A stretch of 64,000 nucleotides of DNA from an uncultured Pelagibacteraceae bacterium (GCA_902612235.1 CACMCJ010000002.1:1-64000), one strand, 5' to 3'; counted from the first letter of the stretch, positions 35,862 through 43,934 are shown. Notes: generated by a model from the sequence alone, not told the origin. Program-made: numbers and translations.

Positions 35862-36242
35862 CTACTTGAGTTTTCCCTCTTTTCTCATCTGCTCTCTAAT
35901 TTTTGTAGCTGAAATTTGCTGAGTTTTTTCATCTAGGACTATTTCCTCTATTTTGTAACCAACGCCTCTTCCATAACAAATGTTAGTAATATTTGGAACT
36001 AAAGTAATCTGTATTCTATTTTTGTAATCTTTTAATGCAATTAATATATTTTTTTTTATTGTTTCAAAATCAAAAGGATTATCATCAACTCCTTTTACGT
36101 CTCTAACCATGATATTTACCTGACCGGTCTTCTTTAAAATCTCCTCAAAGAGTTTTTGATGACCTGCGTGCCAAGGTTGCCAACGACCAAGCATTTGTGC
36201 CGTAGGGAGTTTGTTATCCCAAACGTGATTGTCGTTTTTCAT
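35862..36242 (-). CDS. Small nucleotidyltransferase-fold protein (HxGH and ISxTxxR motifs)
   Basis: The 126-residue protein has GRWQPWHAGHQKLFEEI, the HxGH site of the nucleotidyltransferase superfamily, and ISATKIREQMRK near the end, the second nucleotide-binding motif. The family includes PPAT, NMNAT and ATP sulfurylase. It lies 70 bp before aprM on the same strand, in the apr region. Since no sat gene is in the window, it could be the ATP-forming enzyme that pairs with Apr, or an unrelated adenylyltransferase. Substrate is unproved; PPAT is unlikely because the usual TNGH-type context is absent. Confidence 0.65.
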   Translation of the reverse strand: MKNDNHVWDNKLPTAQMLGRWQPWHAGHQKLFEEILKKTGQVNIMVRDVKGVDDNPFDFETIKKNILIALKDYKNRIQITLVPNITNICYGRGVGYKIEEIVLDEKTQQISATKIREQMRKEGKLK

Positions 36243-36262
36243 TTTCGATGCTAAACGTTTCT

Positions 36263-36934
36263 CTAGGCGGCTACCTGATCAAGTTTGTGTTTTGCAGTCA
36301 TACCGCTTAAAAAATTCCATAGAAACTTTGCAGTTTTTAGAGAAGCCTTCTCAGCTTTTACTTGTTCTTCCTGGCTTAATGCATCTAAAAGTTTTTCACA
36401 TTCAGCTCTATGAATTACGTCTGCAGATTTATGTGCTTCAAAAAACTCTAAACCCTCTTTTGAGCTTACACCGTAGAATTTTTTAAGACCTTGAATTTTA
36501 GTCTCAGCTATTTCGGGTATCTGTCTTTCATAAGTATATAAGGATGCTAAACCTTCTGCATATGACGCTCTAGCTTGTGAAAAGAAATTATCAATCATTT
36601 CTTTAGTAAATGGTTCTTTTTTAATATCCTCAATTTTGTTTTCATCAGCACCCATCGCTTTAGCAAAATTTTTCCAAAGCTTAGGATGATCAGCGTCTTT
36701 GTTTTCCTCGTCTTGTAAATTTTCCAAAAGTATTCTTCTTTTTTCAAGATCTTCACATATAGAATGTGTAGCACTTATATATCTCGGAAATGCTTTTACG
36801 TGCTGGTAATATTGCTCAGCATAATCTTTAATAATTTCTCTAGTTAGTTTTCCCTCATTCCAATAAATTTGGTAAAAAGGATGTTTTAATAAATGATACT
36901 TATCTAGTTTCTCCCCTAATTCTTTTGAAAACAT
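36263..36934 (-). CDS. CADD-like diiron protein, candidate p-aminobenzoate synthase
   Basis: A 223-residue heme-oxygenase-like (HDO) protein with strong resemblance to chlamydial CADD: YYQHVKAFPRYISATHS and ENLQDEEN. The six metal ligands line up: Glu76, His83, Glu136, His168, Asp172, His175 (spacings E-7-H and H-4-D-3-H as in CADD). The residues used as self-sacrificing substrates in CADD (Tyr27 and Lys152) correspond to Tyr21 and Lys146. CADD makes PABA for folate from one of its own tyrosines. Numbers for CADD are from memory. It would give PABA without pabABC. No folate gene is adjacent; folE is 15 kb away. Confidence 0.75.
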   Translation of the reverse strand: MFSKELGEKLDKYHLLKHPFYQIYWNEGKLTREIIKDYAEQYYQHVKAFPRYISATHSICEDLEKRRILLENLQDEENKDADHPKLWKNFAKAMGADENKIEDIKKEPFTKEMIDNFFSQARASYAEGLASLYTYERQIPEIAETKIQGLKKFYGVSSKEGLEFFEAHKSADVIHRAECEKLLDALSQEEQVKAEKASLKTAKFLWNFLSGMTAKHKLDQVAA

Positions 36935-37128
36935 TTTATCTCCTTCTTGTGAATATTGTTTAGATAATTAAACATTACTAAATAAGAAATCTAATTTAAA
37001 CAAAAATAATTATCCACAACTCTAAATATCAATATTTGAATGTTCACCTTTTGATTCACTTTTGATTCCGTAGTGGACTCATAATACAACTTAAGGGAGA
37101 AGTTATTAACAATGACCCAGTAAATAAC
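36935..37128. other. Spacer of 194 bp with a perfect DnaA-box-like site
   Basis: This spacer lies between the CADD-like gene and the MFS gene. It has TTATCCACA at 37010-37018. Near 37094 there is GGGAGAAG followed 12 bp on by ATG-ACC-CAG-TAA, a three-codon frame with a fair ribosome site. No longer coding frame, RNA or repeat was found. Confidence 0.4.
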
Positions 37129-38355
37129 CTAGGCTTGTTTTGGTTGTCTTATCAATGGTTTTTCGTCAATAGGTAGATGAACTAAAGAGGCAAAAATTGA
37201 TAGACCGATAGCTATATACCAAGCGTAATCATAAGAGCCGTACACATCGTAAAAGTATCCACCTAAATATGCGCCAATGAAAGCCCCAATCTGGTGGCTT
37301 AAGAAAACTATTCCAAAAAGTGTGCTTAAATATTTAGTTCCAAAAATTTGAGCCACTATTCCGTTAGTTGGTGGTACAGTCGATAACCAAAGCATTCCAA
37401 AAGTAATTCCAAAAAATATTGACATTATCAATGAAGGTGGTGAAAAAATGAAAATAGAAATAATTACTGCTCTACTAGCATAAAGAATACTTAATAGGAT
37501 TTTTTTTCTATATTTGGTCCCCAAGTAACCCATCCCAAGAGTTCCAATAATGTTAAATAAACCAATTAGAGCTAAAATAATAGTTGCAGACCATCCATCT
37601 AATCCTCTGTTTTGCATATATCCTGGGATATGAGTAGCTACCAAAGTTATTTGAAAACCACATACAAAAAATCCACTTACTAATAATAGATAACCTCGAT
37701 GTGTAAATGCTTCTTTAATTGCATCGAAAAATTTTTGTTGATTATCATCTCCCATTTTTGAAGGTATGTTTTTTGCTGGAACAATAAAGAGAGCTACAAT
37801 AGATCCAAAAAAAATAAAATATAAAAAAAATCTTAAGGTTTCTTGCCAACCAAATTCTCCTAAACTATATTTTGTAAACAGCGGGGCAAGAAAATATCCT
37901 ACTGAAGCTGCTGCTGTGACCATTCCTGTTGCTAAAGTTCGATCTTTATTAGAGAAATGTTTTCCTACTTCAGAAACTGGAACTGCAATCGCCGTTGCTC
38001 CTAAAGCTATTCCGATAAGTACTCCGAGACTAATTTGAAAAAAAATACCTGTGTTTGGGCCAGAATAAAGCATATAAATTCCCAAACCAAAAATTACAAA
38101 ACCAATAAATACAGCTTTATTCCCTCCATATTTATCCGCAAATAATCCAAATAGCGGAGAAAAAATTCCCCAAAAAATCATTTGTATACCTATGGCTAAA
38201 CCAAATTCAGTTCTTGAACACCCTATACCCTCCTCAAAAGCTTGGAAAAATAAGCCAAAGGTTTGCCTTAAGCCCATTGAAATTAGAATAACTAAACACG
38301 CAGAAATCAAGACTATTAGTGTGGTACGGTTTGAAATAAATTTTTCTTTAATCAT
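37129..38355 (-). CDS. MFS transporter (oxalate/formate or monocarboxylate type)
   Basis: A 408-residue, 12-helix MFS protein. GLRQTFGLFFQAFEEGIGCSR at the start and LFADKYGG (motif A) and the conserved SVGYFLAP resemble the OFA/monocarboxylate group of transporters. Substrate is unknown. The start overlaps the stop of the cystathionine beta-lyase-like gene by 4 bp, so they share a transcript and the solute may be a sulfur amino acid breakdown product, e.g. pyruvate; this is weak inference. Confidence 0.75.
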   Translation of the reverse strand: MIKEKFISNRTTLIVLISACLVILISMGLRQTFGLFFQAFEEGIGCSRTEFGLAIGIQMIFWGIFSPLFGLFADKYGGNKAVFIGFVIFGLGIYMLYSGPNTGIFFQISLGVLIGIALGATAIAVPVSEVGKHFSNKDRTLATGMVTAAASVGYFLAPLFTKYSLGEFGWQETLRFFLYFIFFGSIVALFIVPAKNIPSKMGDDNQQKFFDAIKEAFTHRGYLLLVSGFFVCGFQITLVATHIPGYMQNRGLDGWSATIILALIGLFNIIGTLGMGYLGTKYRKKILLSILYASRAVIISIFIFSPPSLIMSIFFGITFGMLWLSTVPPTNGIVAQIFGTKYLSTLFGIVFLSHQIGAFIGAYLGGYFYDVYGSYDYAWYIAIGLSIFASLVHLPIDEKPLIRQPKQA

Positions 38356-39542
38356 CTTATATATTTTAAAGAACTTTTAAGATCTTTAATTAAATCATTT
38401 GGATCTTCTAAACCAATATGTAATCTTACAATATGTTCGTCCTTAGCGAATCTGAAAAATTTTCTTTTTTTTGTATATTTCGTAGTATCTCTTAAATTTT
38501 GCAAAATAACCAAGCTCTCAAATCCACCCCAACTATAACCTATTCCAAATAATTTTAGAGAATTTACAAATCTTACAACTGAAGATTTTTTTTTACTTTT
38601 AACGACAATAGAAAATAATCCATTAGCTCCTGAATAATATTTTTTCCAAAGTTTATAATTTTTTGACGACGGATTGTGAGGGTATAAAATTTCTTTTATC
38701 TTTTTCTGTTTTTTTAAAAAATTAATGACTACTTTTGTGTTTTCATAGTGTTGTTTTAAACGCACATCAAGTGTTCTCAACCCTCTAATAATTAAGTAAG
38801 CTTCATCTGCTGACATTCTATAGCCTGATAATTTATAAAAAAACATTACTTTTTTAAAAACTTTTTTATTTACTGCTAATGATCCTCCCATAGCATCAGA
38901 GTGACCTGAATAATATTTTGTCGCTGAGGTAAATGACATATCAAAACCAATTTTTAAAGGTTTTAGGTAAAGAGGAGTACCCCAAGTGTTGTCAAGAAAA
39001 GTAAATATCTTTTTTCTTTTAGCAAGCTGCACTATCTTTGCTAAATCTTGGAATTCGAAAGTATTGCTGCCAGGGTTCTCAACCAAAATCATTTTTGTTT
39101 TATTTGTAATTTTGTTTTTAAAGTCACTAAAATTATCTGGATCATAAAATTTCGCTTTTATATTAAACTCACACACCAGTTCCTCTGATATTTCTTTTGT
39201 GGGTCCATAAACATTATCTGAAACTAATATTTCATCCCCAGGTCTACAAATGCTCATTATTGCTAATGCAACTCCACCAAAACCGGTTCCTGTTAAAAAA
39301 ACATGATAAGCTTCCTCAAGTTTTTTAAGAATATTCTCCAATTCTATAGTTGTTGTACTCCCGTACCTACCGTAGCTATAATAGCTTACTTTTTTATTTT
39401 GTTTAATTCTTTTCTCATGCTGATGAAGTTCTTGCATTGAATTAAACAGTATTGTTGAAGCTCTTGTTACAGGGGGATTAGCCGACCTATTGGAGCTGTC
39501 TTTTGTTGGATGTTTTAAAAACGTGCTTATAGACTTTTTCAT
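38352..39542 (-). CDS. metC: Cystathionine beta-lyase / Cys-Met metabolism PLP enzyme
   Basis: A 396-residue Cys/Met-metabolism PLP protein with the PLP lysine Lys209 in SATKYYSGHSDAMGG, YSYGRYGSTTTIELE at the substrate end and TGTGFGG. The MetC type is favoured by the SATKY..GHSD form and the start STFLKHP. It would cleave cystathionine to homocysteine, pyruvate and ammonia, or desulfurate cysteine. Bases upstream (39543-39607) include the ribosome site of the opposite-strand microprotein. Confidence 0.75.
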   Translation of the reverse strand: MKKSISTFLKHPTKDSSNRSANPPVTRASTILFNSMQELHQHEKRIKQNKKVSYYSYGRYGSTTTIELENILKKLEEAYHVFLTGTGFGGVALAIMSICRPGDEILVSDNVYGPTKEISEELVCEFNIKAKFYDPDNFSDFKNKITNKTKMILVENPGSNTFEFQDLAKIVQLAKRKKIFTFLDNTWGTPLYLKPLKIGFDMSFTSATKYYSGHSDAMGGSLAVNKKVFKKVMFFYKLSGYRMSADEAYLIIRGLRTLDVRLKQHYENTKVVINFLKKQKKIKEILYPHNPSSKNYKLWKKYYSGANGLFSIVVKSKKKSSVVRFVNSLKLFGIGYSWGGFESLVILQNLRDTTKYTKKRKFFRFAKDEHIVRLHIGLEDPNDLIKDLKSSLKYIR

Positions 39543-39607
39543 AAAAAATGTATAATTGAACCATATATATTATTTTATAAATAGAATACAAAAAAGGAGG
39601 CTAAAAT

Positions 39608-39691
39608 ATGGGATACCCTAAGAAGCATAGAGGAAGACGGAAAATTGGTTCTAAGAAAAGAAGAGCTAGAAAAAGAAATAAAAGAAAATAA
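39608..39691 (+). CDS. 27-residue Arg/Lys-rich microprotein
   Basis: The frame ATG at 39608 to TAA at 39691 codes for a peptide with 16 Arg/Lys of 27 residues (starts MGYPKKHRGRRKIGSKKRRA). The strong AAAAAAGGAGG ribosome site ends 7 bp before the ATG, rare in this genome, so translation is likely. It recalls small basic ribosomal proteins (THX or COX24/AURKAIP1-like), but no clear homology is seen. It is 15 bp before the next plus-strand gene, so a joint transcript is possible. Confidence 0.7.
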   Translation: MGYPKKHRGRRKIGSKKRRARKRNKRK

Positions 39692-39706
39692 TCATTTATC
39701 ACATCT

Positions 39707-40408
39707 ATGAAAGAAATAGCTCAAATAAGAAAATTGAGTTTGTGGATATTTTTTATTCCATTAATCGCCATTAACTTGTGTTTATTTATTACACAAAATT
39801 TTGAATTTTTAAGTGGGACCATTCTTGAAGTAGATATGATTGGTCGTTCTGCTTTTTCTATACCTTATATAGATGGTAGTTTATCTATAAGTAGGGCCTC
39901 AAGAACATATCCTCAATTTTTAATATTTAAACCATCAATGTTCATTACTGCATTATTATTATACTTTTATTGGAAAAATAATAATCTCTTAGTTAATAAG
40001 CTTTACACTACAAACGTAAATTATAAATTTAAAACCTTTGGTATTCTTTCTGCTATTTTTTTAGTAATACATTCAATTCTTCTTGGGGTAAAATTTGATA
40101 TTCAGATTTATAAACTTTTTAGAAGAGTGGTGTTACTAGCATTTATAATTTTTGAAATAATCGCTCAAGGAATTTTAGTTTATCATTTCTATAAGCTAAA
40201 AAGTAAATTAGAAGATTTAATAAATAAAAAAGTATTAATCTTAAAGATAATGCTTGTGTTTGTTTTATCTACAGTTGCTATTTTAAGTTTACCGATTTTA
40301 GTTACTAAAGGTAATACACATTTCAAACACGCTTTAGAATGGAACTACTTTGTAGGTGTCGTTATGTTTTATTTATTTTCGAGATTTTTTTGGAGAAGAA
40401 CCACATAA
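39707..40408 (+). CDS. Six-helix membrane protein of unknown function
   Basis: A 233-residue protein with about six hydrophobic segments (12-32, 68-86, 108-128, 134-156, 177-195, 213-230) and a conserved-looking ISRASRTYPQFLIFKPSMF after the first periplasmic loop and EWNYFVGVVMFYLFSRFFW at the end. The layout resembles FRAG1/DRAM/Sfk1-type proteins, but this is a weak match. Follows the microprotein by 15 bp. A hairpin terminator begins at its stop codon. Confidence 0.55.
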   Translation: MKEIAQIRKLSLWIFFIPLIAINLCLFITQNFEFLSGTILEVDMIGRSAFSIPYIDGSLSISRASRTYPQFLIFKPSMFITALLLYFYWKNNNLLVNKLYTTNVNYKFKTFGILSAIFLVIHSILLGVKFDIQIYKLFRRVVLLAFIIFEIIAQGILVYHFYKLKSKLEDLINKKVLILKIMLVFVLSTVAILSLPILVTKGNTHFKHALEWNYFVGVVMFYLFSRFFWRRTT

Positions 40409-40434
40409 ATTTCTAGGCTTTCGCCCAGAAATTT
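40407..40434. terminator. Bidirectional hairpin (GAAA loop) at the end of two converging transcripts
   Basis: A 12-bp stem (AAATTTCTAGGC with GCCCAGAAATTT, one G-U pair) has loop TTTC/GAAA. It overlaps the stop codon of the plus-strand membrane protein and is the 3' end of the minus-strand structured RNA. There is no long T run on either side, so its strength is uncertain. Confidence 0.65.
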
Positions 40435-40598
40435 AGTAGTTTTGGTTCGTCGTTTTAGGCGCTACCGCCGAACCTCCCGATCCACCATTTTAGCGCTACT
40501 CAGTGAACCTTTCTGCCCTTTAAGCTTGAACCTCTCGGTTTTTCCTTAAATGGCCAGTTAAGAGTTGCCTCTTAATTAAAACCATTAAATCATGTTTT
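40407..40598 (-). ncRNA. Unassigned structured RNA, about 190 nt
   Basis: The 236-bp spacer beyond mnmA is GC-richer than its flanks and folds well on the minus strand. Seen by eye: P1 AUUUAAUGGUUUU (40590-40578) with AAAACUACUAAAU (40443-40431), one mismatch; P2 UUAAGAG-GCAA-CUCUUAA (40575-40558); P3 CCAUUUAAG with CUUAAAGGG (40553-40545, 40524-40516) enclosing AACC-GAGA-GGUU (40540-40529); P5 GGUUC/GAACC (40474-40470, 40448-40444) with GGCG/CGCC inside; then the terminal hairpin. AGGTTC occurs three times. A TACAAT-like -10 is at 40611-40606. The hallmarks of SRP, 6S, tmRNA and RNase P RNA are not seen, so it has no family name. Confidence 0.65.
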
Positions 40599-40644
40599 AA
40601 AAAAAATTGTATCACCTTATACGTGTTTTGAAATCTTATGTTAA

Positions 40645-41772
40645 TTATGTGGATAAATTTTTGTTATAAGTCTTATCTATCCATCCTCCCCCTAATACTT
40701 TATCCCCAAAATCATCTTTTAAATAAAAAACACATGCTTGACCTGGAGAAATACCAGTTTCGCTATCTAATATTTCAACATTTGCCGAATTATCGCAAAA
40801 AGTAATTTTTGAATTAAGCAATCTTCCTGTAGATCTTACTTTAATTTTTATTAAATCTTGAAAATCTCTTGAATTTCCTAAAATATTTAATTCCCTCAGT
40901 TTAATTTTTTTAATTTCTAAAAATTCTTTATGCCCAACAGTAACCGTATTTTTATTAGCATCAATATTTATTACATAGAGTGCTTTATCACTAGAGATTT
41001 TAATACCTTTTCTTTGACCTATTGTATAATTTATAATTCCTTCGTGTTCACCAATTTGTTTACCTGATAAGTCAATGATTTTACCAGGATTGAAAGACTC
41101 TGGTTTAAATTTTTTAATAACTGAACTGTAATCACCATTTGGAACAAAGCAAATATCTTGACTATCAGGTTTTTCAGCTACATTAAGTTTAAGTTTTTTT
41201 GCTAAAGATCTTGTTTCAGACTTTTCAATTTCTCCAAGCGGAAACCTTAGATAGTCTAATTGTTCTTGTGTAGTGCTAAATAAAAAATAGCTTTGATCTC
41301 TGTTTTGATCTTTAGCTCTATACAAATTACCATGGCCATTATTTTGTATTCTTGAAACATAGTGACCAGTAACTAGAGCATCTGCTTTTAAATCTTTAGC
41401 ATATTTAAATAGATCTCTAAATTTTACTGTTTGATTGCATTGAACACAAGGTATAGGCGTCTCTCCAGCAGTATAACTTTTTACAAACGAGTCAATAACC
41501 TCAGTTCTAAATTTTTTTTGGTAAAATAAAATTTTATGTTCTATATCAAGTCTTTCTGAAACTCTTTTTGCATCCAAAATATCTTGTCCAGCACAACATT
41601 GTCTGCTCTCAGTAGAAGTTTTTGCATCATCATATAACTTTAAAGTGATGCCAGTTACATCGTAACCTTCCTTTTTCATTAACGCAGCTACTACCGATGA
41701 GTCTACCCCTCCAGACATTGCAACCACGACTTTTGTATCTTTTTTTGATTTATTAATTCCTAGAGAATTCAT
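40645..41772 (-). CDS. mnmA: tRNA-specific 2-thiouridylase MnmA
   Basis: A 375-residue PP-loop ATPase: [17 protein letters not shown] (residues about 14-30), the catalytic Cys in PIPCVQCN and in [14 protein letters not shown], and the LxGGxI-like end LGGGWI. It makes 2-thiouridine at tRNA wobble position 34. A longer frame opens at 41937, but it would put 55 hydrophobic residues before the canonical start and would overlap the divergent DUF3553 gene, so the ATG at 41772 is taken. Confidence 0.95.
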   Translation of the reverse strand: MNSLGINKSKKDTKVVVAMSGGVDSSVVAALMKKEGYDVTGITLKLYDDAKTSTESRQCCAGQDILDAKRVSERLDIEHKILFYQKKFRTEVIDSFVKSYTAGETPIPCVQCNQTVKFRDLFKYAKDLKADALVTGHYVSRIQNNGHGNLYRAKDQNRDQSYFLFSTTQEQLDYLRFPLGEIEKSETRSLAKKLKLNVAEKPDSQDICFVPNGDYSSVIKKFKPESFNPGKIIDLSGKQIGEHEGIINYTIGQRKGIKISSDKALYVINIDANKNTVTVGHKEFLEIKKIKLRELNILGNSRDFQDLIKIKVRSTGRLLNSKITFCDNSANVEILDSETGISPGQACVFYLKDDFGDKVLGGGWIDKTYNKNLST

Positions 41773-41811
41773 AATAAAAAGGTATAATATAATTATAACT
41801 ATTTTTCCATA

Positions 41812-41988
41812 ATGCATATTGATTTTGAACCAGGCGATTTTGTTCTTAATCCTGCTAACAAGAGCTGGGGTGTTGGTCAAATTCAGTCTATCATTGGTAA
41901 TAAAGTTACCGTAAACTTCGAAAATGTAGGAAAACAAGTGATTAATATTGAGATAATCGTGTTAGAAAAATTTAAAAATGAATATTAA
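41812..41988 (+). CDS. DUF3553 family small protein
   Basis: A 58-residue frame: [21 protein letters not shown] and [16 protein letters not shown] fit DUF3553, a small beta-barrel (UvrD/CarD-like SH3) protein common in alphaproteobacteria. Function is unknown. It overlaps the next gene by 11 bp, so it is coupled to cysQ, and is divergent from mnmA with a 39-bp spacer. Confidence 0.8.
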   Translation: MHIDFEPGDFVLNPANKSWGVGQIQSIIGNKVTVNFENVGKQVINIEIIVLEKFKNEY

Positions 41989-42757
41989 CGATCAAAAAAA
42001 CATTGTCGAAAAACTTATTGAAGAATTTAAAAAGGCGGGAGAAGAGTCTATTAAGCTGGCAAAGCGAGGAGTAAAAATTAAAGTTAAAGATGATGGTTCT
42101 CCGGTAACTAATGGTGATTTGAAAGTTAATGAAATTTTAACTAATGCAATAAGTCAATTAACACCTTCAATTCCTATTGTTTCAGAAGAAACTGTTGACT
42201 TAAAAAAAAAGAACAATTTAAGCACATATTGGTTAATTGACCCAATAGATGGAACTAAAGAATATATCGCAGGTGGAGATGAATATACTTTGAATGTAGG
42301 TTTAATAATTAATTATTTACCTGCTCTGGGAATTATTGGTGTGCCGAAAAAAAATAGAATATTTTTTTCTTATGGAAAAAATAATTCATACATGCTTGAA
42401 GATGGGAAAAGAAAAAAACTTGATTGCAAAAAAAGAACTCCAGTAGGTGAGATCATTGCTTTAACTAATCACGAAAAACCTCCTGAAATCATTTTGAATA
42501 AACTAAAAGAATATGGTGTGACATCTTTTAGAAAACTAAGTAGTTCTTATAAATATTGTATTATCGCAACTGGAGAATATGATTTATATTTAGATAAAGT
42601 TAGGGCTAATGAATGGGATGATGCTGCTGGCCACGCTATCGCCGAAAGTGCAGGAGCCATAGTTACGAGTTTAAACAATGAAACTTTTAAATATGGTAAA
42701 GAAGATTTTAAAAACCCTACAATTTTAATACGTAGAAGTAAAAACTTGAATGATTAA
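41978..42757 (+). CDS. cysQ: 3'(2'),5'-bisphosphate nucleotidase (CysQ)
   Basis: A 259-residue inositol-monophosphatase family protein. Metal sites: Glu70/71 (VSEETVD) and WLIDPIDGTKEY (Asp88, Asp91), and WDDAAGHAIAESAGAIV near the end. CysQ hydrolyses PAP (adenosine 3',5'-bisphosphate), relieving sulfotransferase inhibition. Its role in a sulfate-non-assimilating bacterium is less plain. Overlaps DUF3553 upstream and the small membrane protein downstream. Confidence 0.88.
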   Translation: MNINDQKNIVEKLIEEFKKAGEESIKLAKRGVKIKVKDDGSPVTNGDLKVNEILTNAISQLTPSIPIVSEETVDLKKKNNLSTYWLIDPIDGTKEYIAGGDEYTLNVGLIINYLPALGIIGVPKKNRIFFSYGKNNSYMLEDGKRKKLDCKKRTPVGEIIALTNHEKPPEIILNKLKEYGVTSFRKLSSSYKYCIIATGEYDLYLDKVRANEWDDAAGHAIAESAGAIVTSLNNETFKYGKEDFKNPTILIRRSKNLND

Positions 42758-42884
42758 AACTATTCTTGCAATAATACTTTCAGTAACTTTTTTTGGAGTT
42801 TTATTTTTTATAATTGTGAAAAATCTTCTAAAAAGAAAACTTAATCAATTAATAGAGGACGATAAAAAGAAAAAAATTAAATAA
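42750..42884 (+). CDS. 44-residue single-pass membrane protein
   Basis: The frame from ATG at 42750 overlaps the cysQ stop by 8 bp and codes for one hydrophobic segment (residues 4-24) and a Lys-rich tail ending KKKKIK. The strict overlap with cysQ suggests translation coupling. No family is recognised. It ends 8 bp inside the convergent recX gene. Confidence 0.5.
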   Translation: MIKTILAIILSVTFFGVLFFIIVKNLLKRKLNQLIEDDKKKKIK

Positions 42885-43437
42885 TTTTGATTAATTTATT
42901 AAACTCTGAAATGTCTAAATTTAAAATTTTTTTTGATAAATCGAAACTAAACCCTCCTCTTGCAAGTATCCCCATGTCTTTTTTATAAAATAATTCTCGA
43001 TTAGCTTGTGGTCTTAAAGGTCCAATTCTTCTTCTTTTACAGAGCTTTAAAGCAGAAATGAAATCAGGATCAATTTTGTCCTCTTTGATCTTTTTAATAC
43101 TTTGAACTATATATTTTTCCTCAATTCCTTTTGTCCTAAGAGATTGATTTATTTTATTTAGAGAATATCCCCTTCTTAAAAACATCCGTGCTTTTGAGTC
43201 AGAGTATAATTCATCATTTAAAATTTTACTTTTTTCAAGGTTATTAACTATTTCATCTATTATTGATGAAATTTCTTTTTTAGATTTTGTGCCTTTAATT
43301 TTTGTAAGATATTTTTTTAATAAATATACTTTTAATTGCTGCTTTGATGGGCTAAATTTTTCTAAGTATGAGTAAGCCATATCCTTCAAACTAGTTGTTA
43401 GGTCTTCAAAATCACTTTTATTTAATGTGGGATTCAT
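42877..43437 (-). CDS. recX: Regulatory protein RecX family
   Basis: A 186-residue, mostly helical protein with the RecX three-helix repeats: MAYSYLEKFSPSKQQLKVYLLKKYL, KARMFLRRGYSLNKINQSLRTKGI and ALKLCKRRRIGPLRPQ followed by KKDMGILARGGFSFDLSKKIL. RecX modulates RecA filaments. It is shorter than in enterics but the repeats are plain. No recA gene lies beside it. Confidence 0.8.
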   Translation of the reverse strand: MNPTLNKSDFEDLTTSLKDMAYSYLEKFSPSKQQLKVYLLKKYLTKIKGTKSKKEISSIIDEIVNNLEKSKILNDELYSDSKARMFLRRGYSLNKINQSLRTKGIEEKYIVQSIKKIKEDKIDPDFISALKLCKRRRIGPLRPQANRELFYKKDMGILARGGFSFDLSKKILNLDISEFNKLIKII

Positions 43438-43463
43438 TTACTTAATATACTATATTATTTTTC

Positions 43464-43934
43464 ATGATAAATAATCTTCTTGAAATATTAAATTATCAGA
43501 ATATTTATTTAATTGCCAATTGGGGGGTAATTCCTTTTTGGCTACTGTTAATAATTATTCCTAACCATTTGATTACAAATTTTTTTGTACAATCAATAAT
43601 TGTTCCACTAATTTTAGCACTGGCGTATGGTTTAGTTGCTTATGACATATTTTTAGAGAAGAATTTATTAGATAGCTTTCAGCTTTACAGCGGATTAGAC
43701 GGACTTTACTCAATGTTTTCAAACGAAGCTTTTCTTTTGATATTTTGGCTTCATTTTTTAGCTATAAGTTTGTTTTTAGGTTCTTGGATAGCTAGAGACT
43801 CACAAAAATATTTAATTCCAAAATTCTTTGTAATAATCTCTCTAATTTTAACCTACTTTACTGGTCCAGTAGGATTATTAATTTATTGGTTTATAAGAAT
43901 ATTTTTTGCAAAAAAAATTAATTTTAATGACTAA
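43464..43934 (+). CDS. ABA4-like (DUF4281) membrane protein
   Basis: A 156-residue protein with four to five helices and the ABA4/DUF4281 signature: FSNEAFLLIFWLHFLAISLFLGSWIARDSQK and LTYFTGPVGLLIYWFIRIFF. Plant ABA4 is needed for neoxanthin synthesis; bacterial homologues are unstudied. It overlaps the next gene by 8 bp. Divergent from recX with a 26-bp spacer. Confidence 0.85.
   Translation: MINNLLEILNYQNIYLIANWGVIPFWLLLIIIPNHLITNFFVQSIIVPLILALAYGLVAYDIFLEKNLLDSFQLYSGLDGLYSMFSNEAFLLIFWLHFLAISLFLGSWIARDSQKYLIPKFFVIISLILTYFTGPVGLLIYWFIRIFFAKKINFND

Noticed and set aside
40407-40644. SRP RNA, 6S RNA, RNase P RNA or tmRNA as identity of the structured RNA
   Set aside because: None of the sequence hallmarks (GGUCAGG...GGAAGG of SRP, GAGGAAAGUCC of RNase P, tmRNA tag frame, the long rod of 6S) was found on either strand.
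36935-40656. Replication origin from two DnaA-box-like sites
   Set aside because: Only two sites 3.6 kb apart; no cluster, no AT-rich unwinding pattern with repeats, no dnaA, dnaN, gidA or hemE genes nearby.
41773-41937. Longer N-terminus for MnmA
   Set aside because: The extra 55 residues are hydrophobic and unlike MnmA, and would overlap the divergent DUF3553 gene; the canonical start is at 41772.
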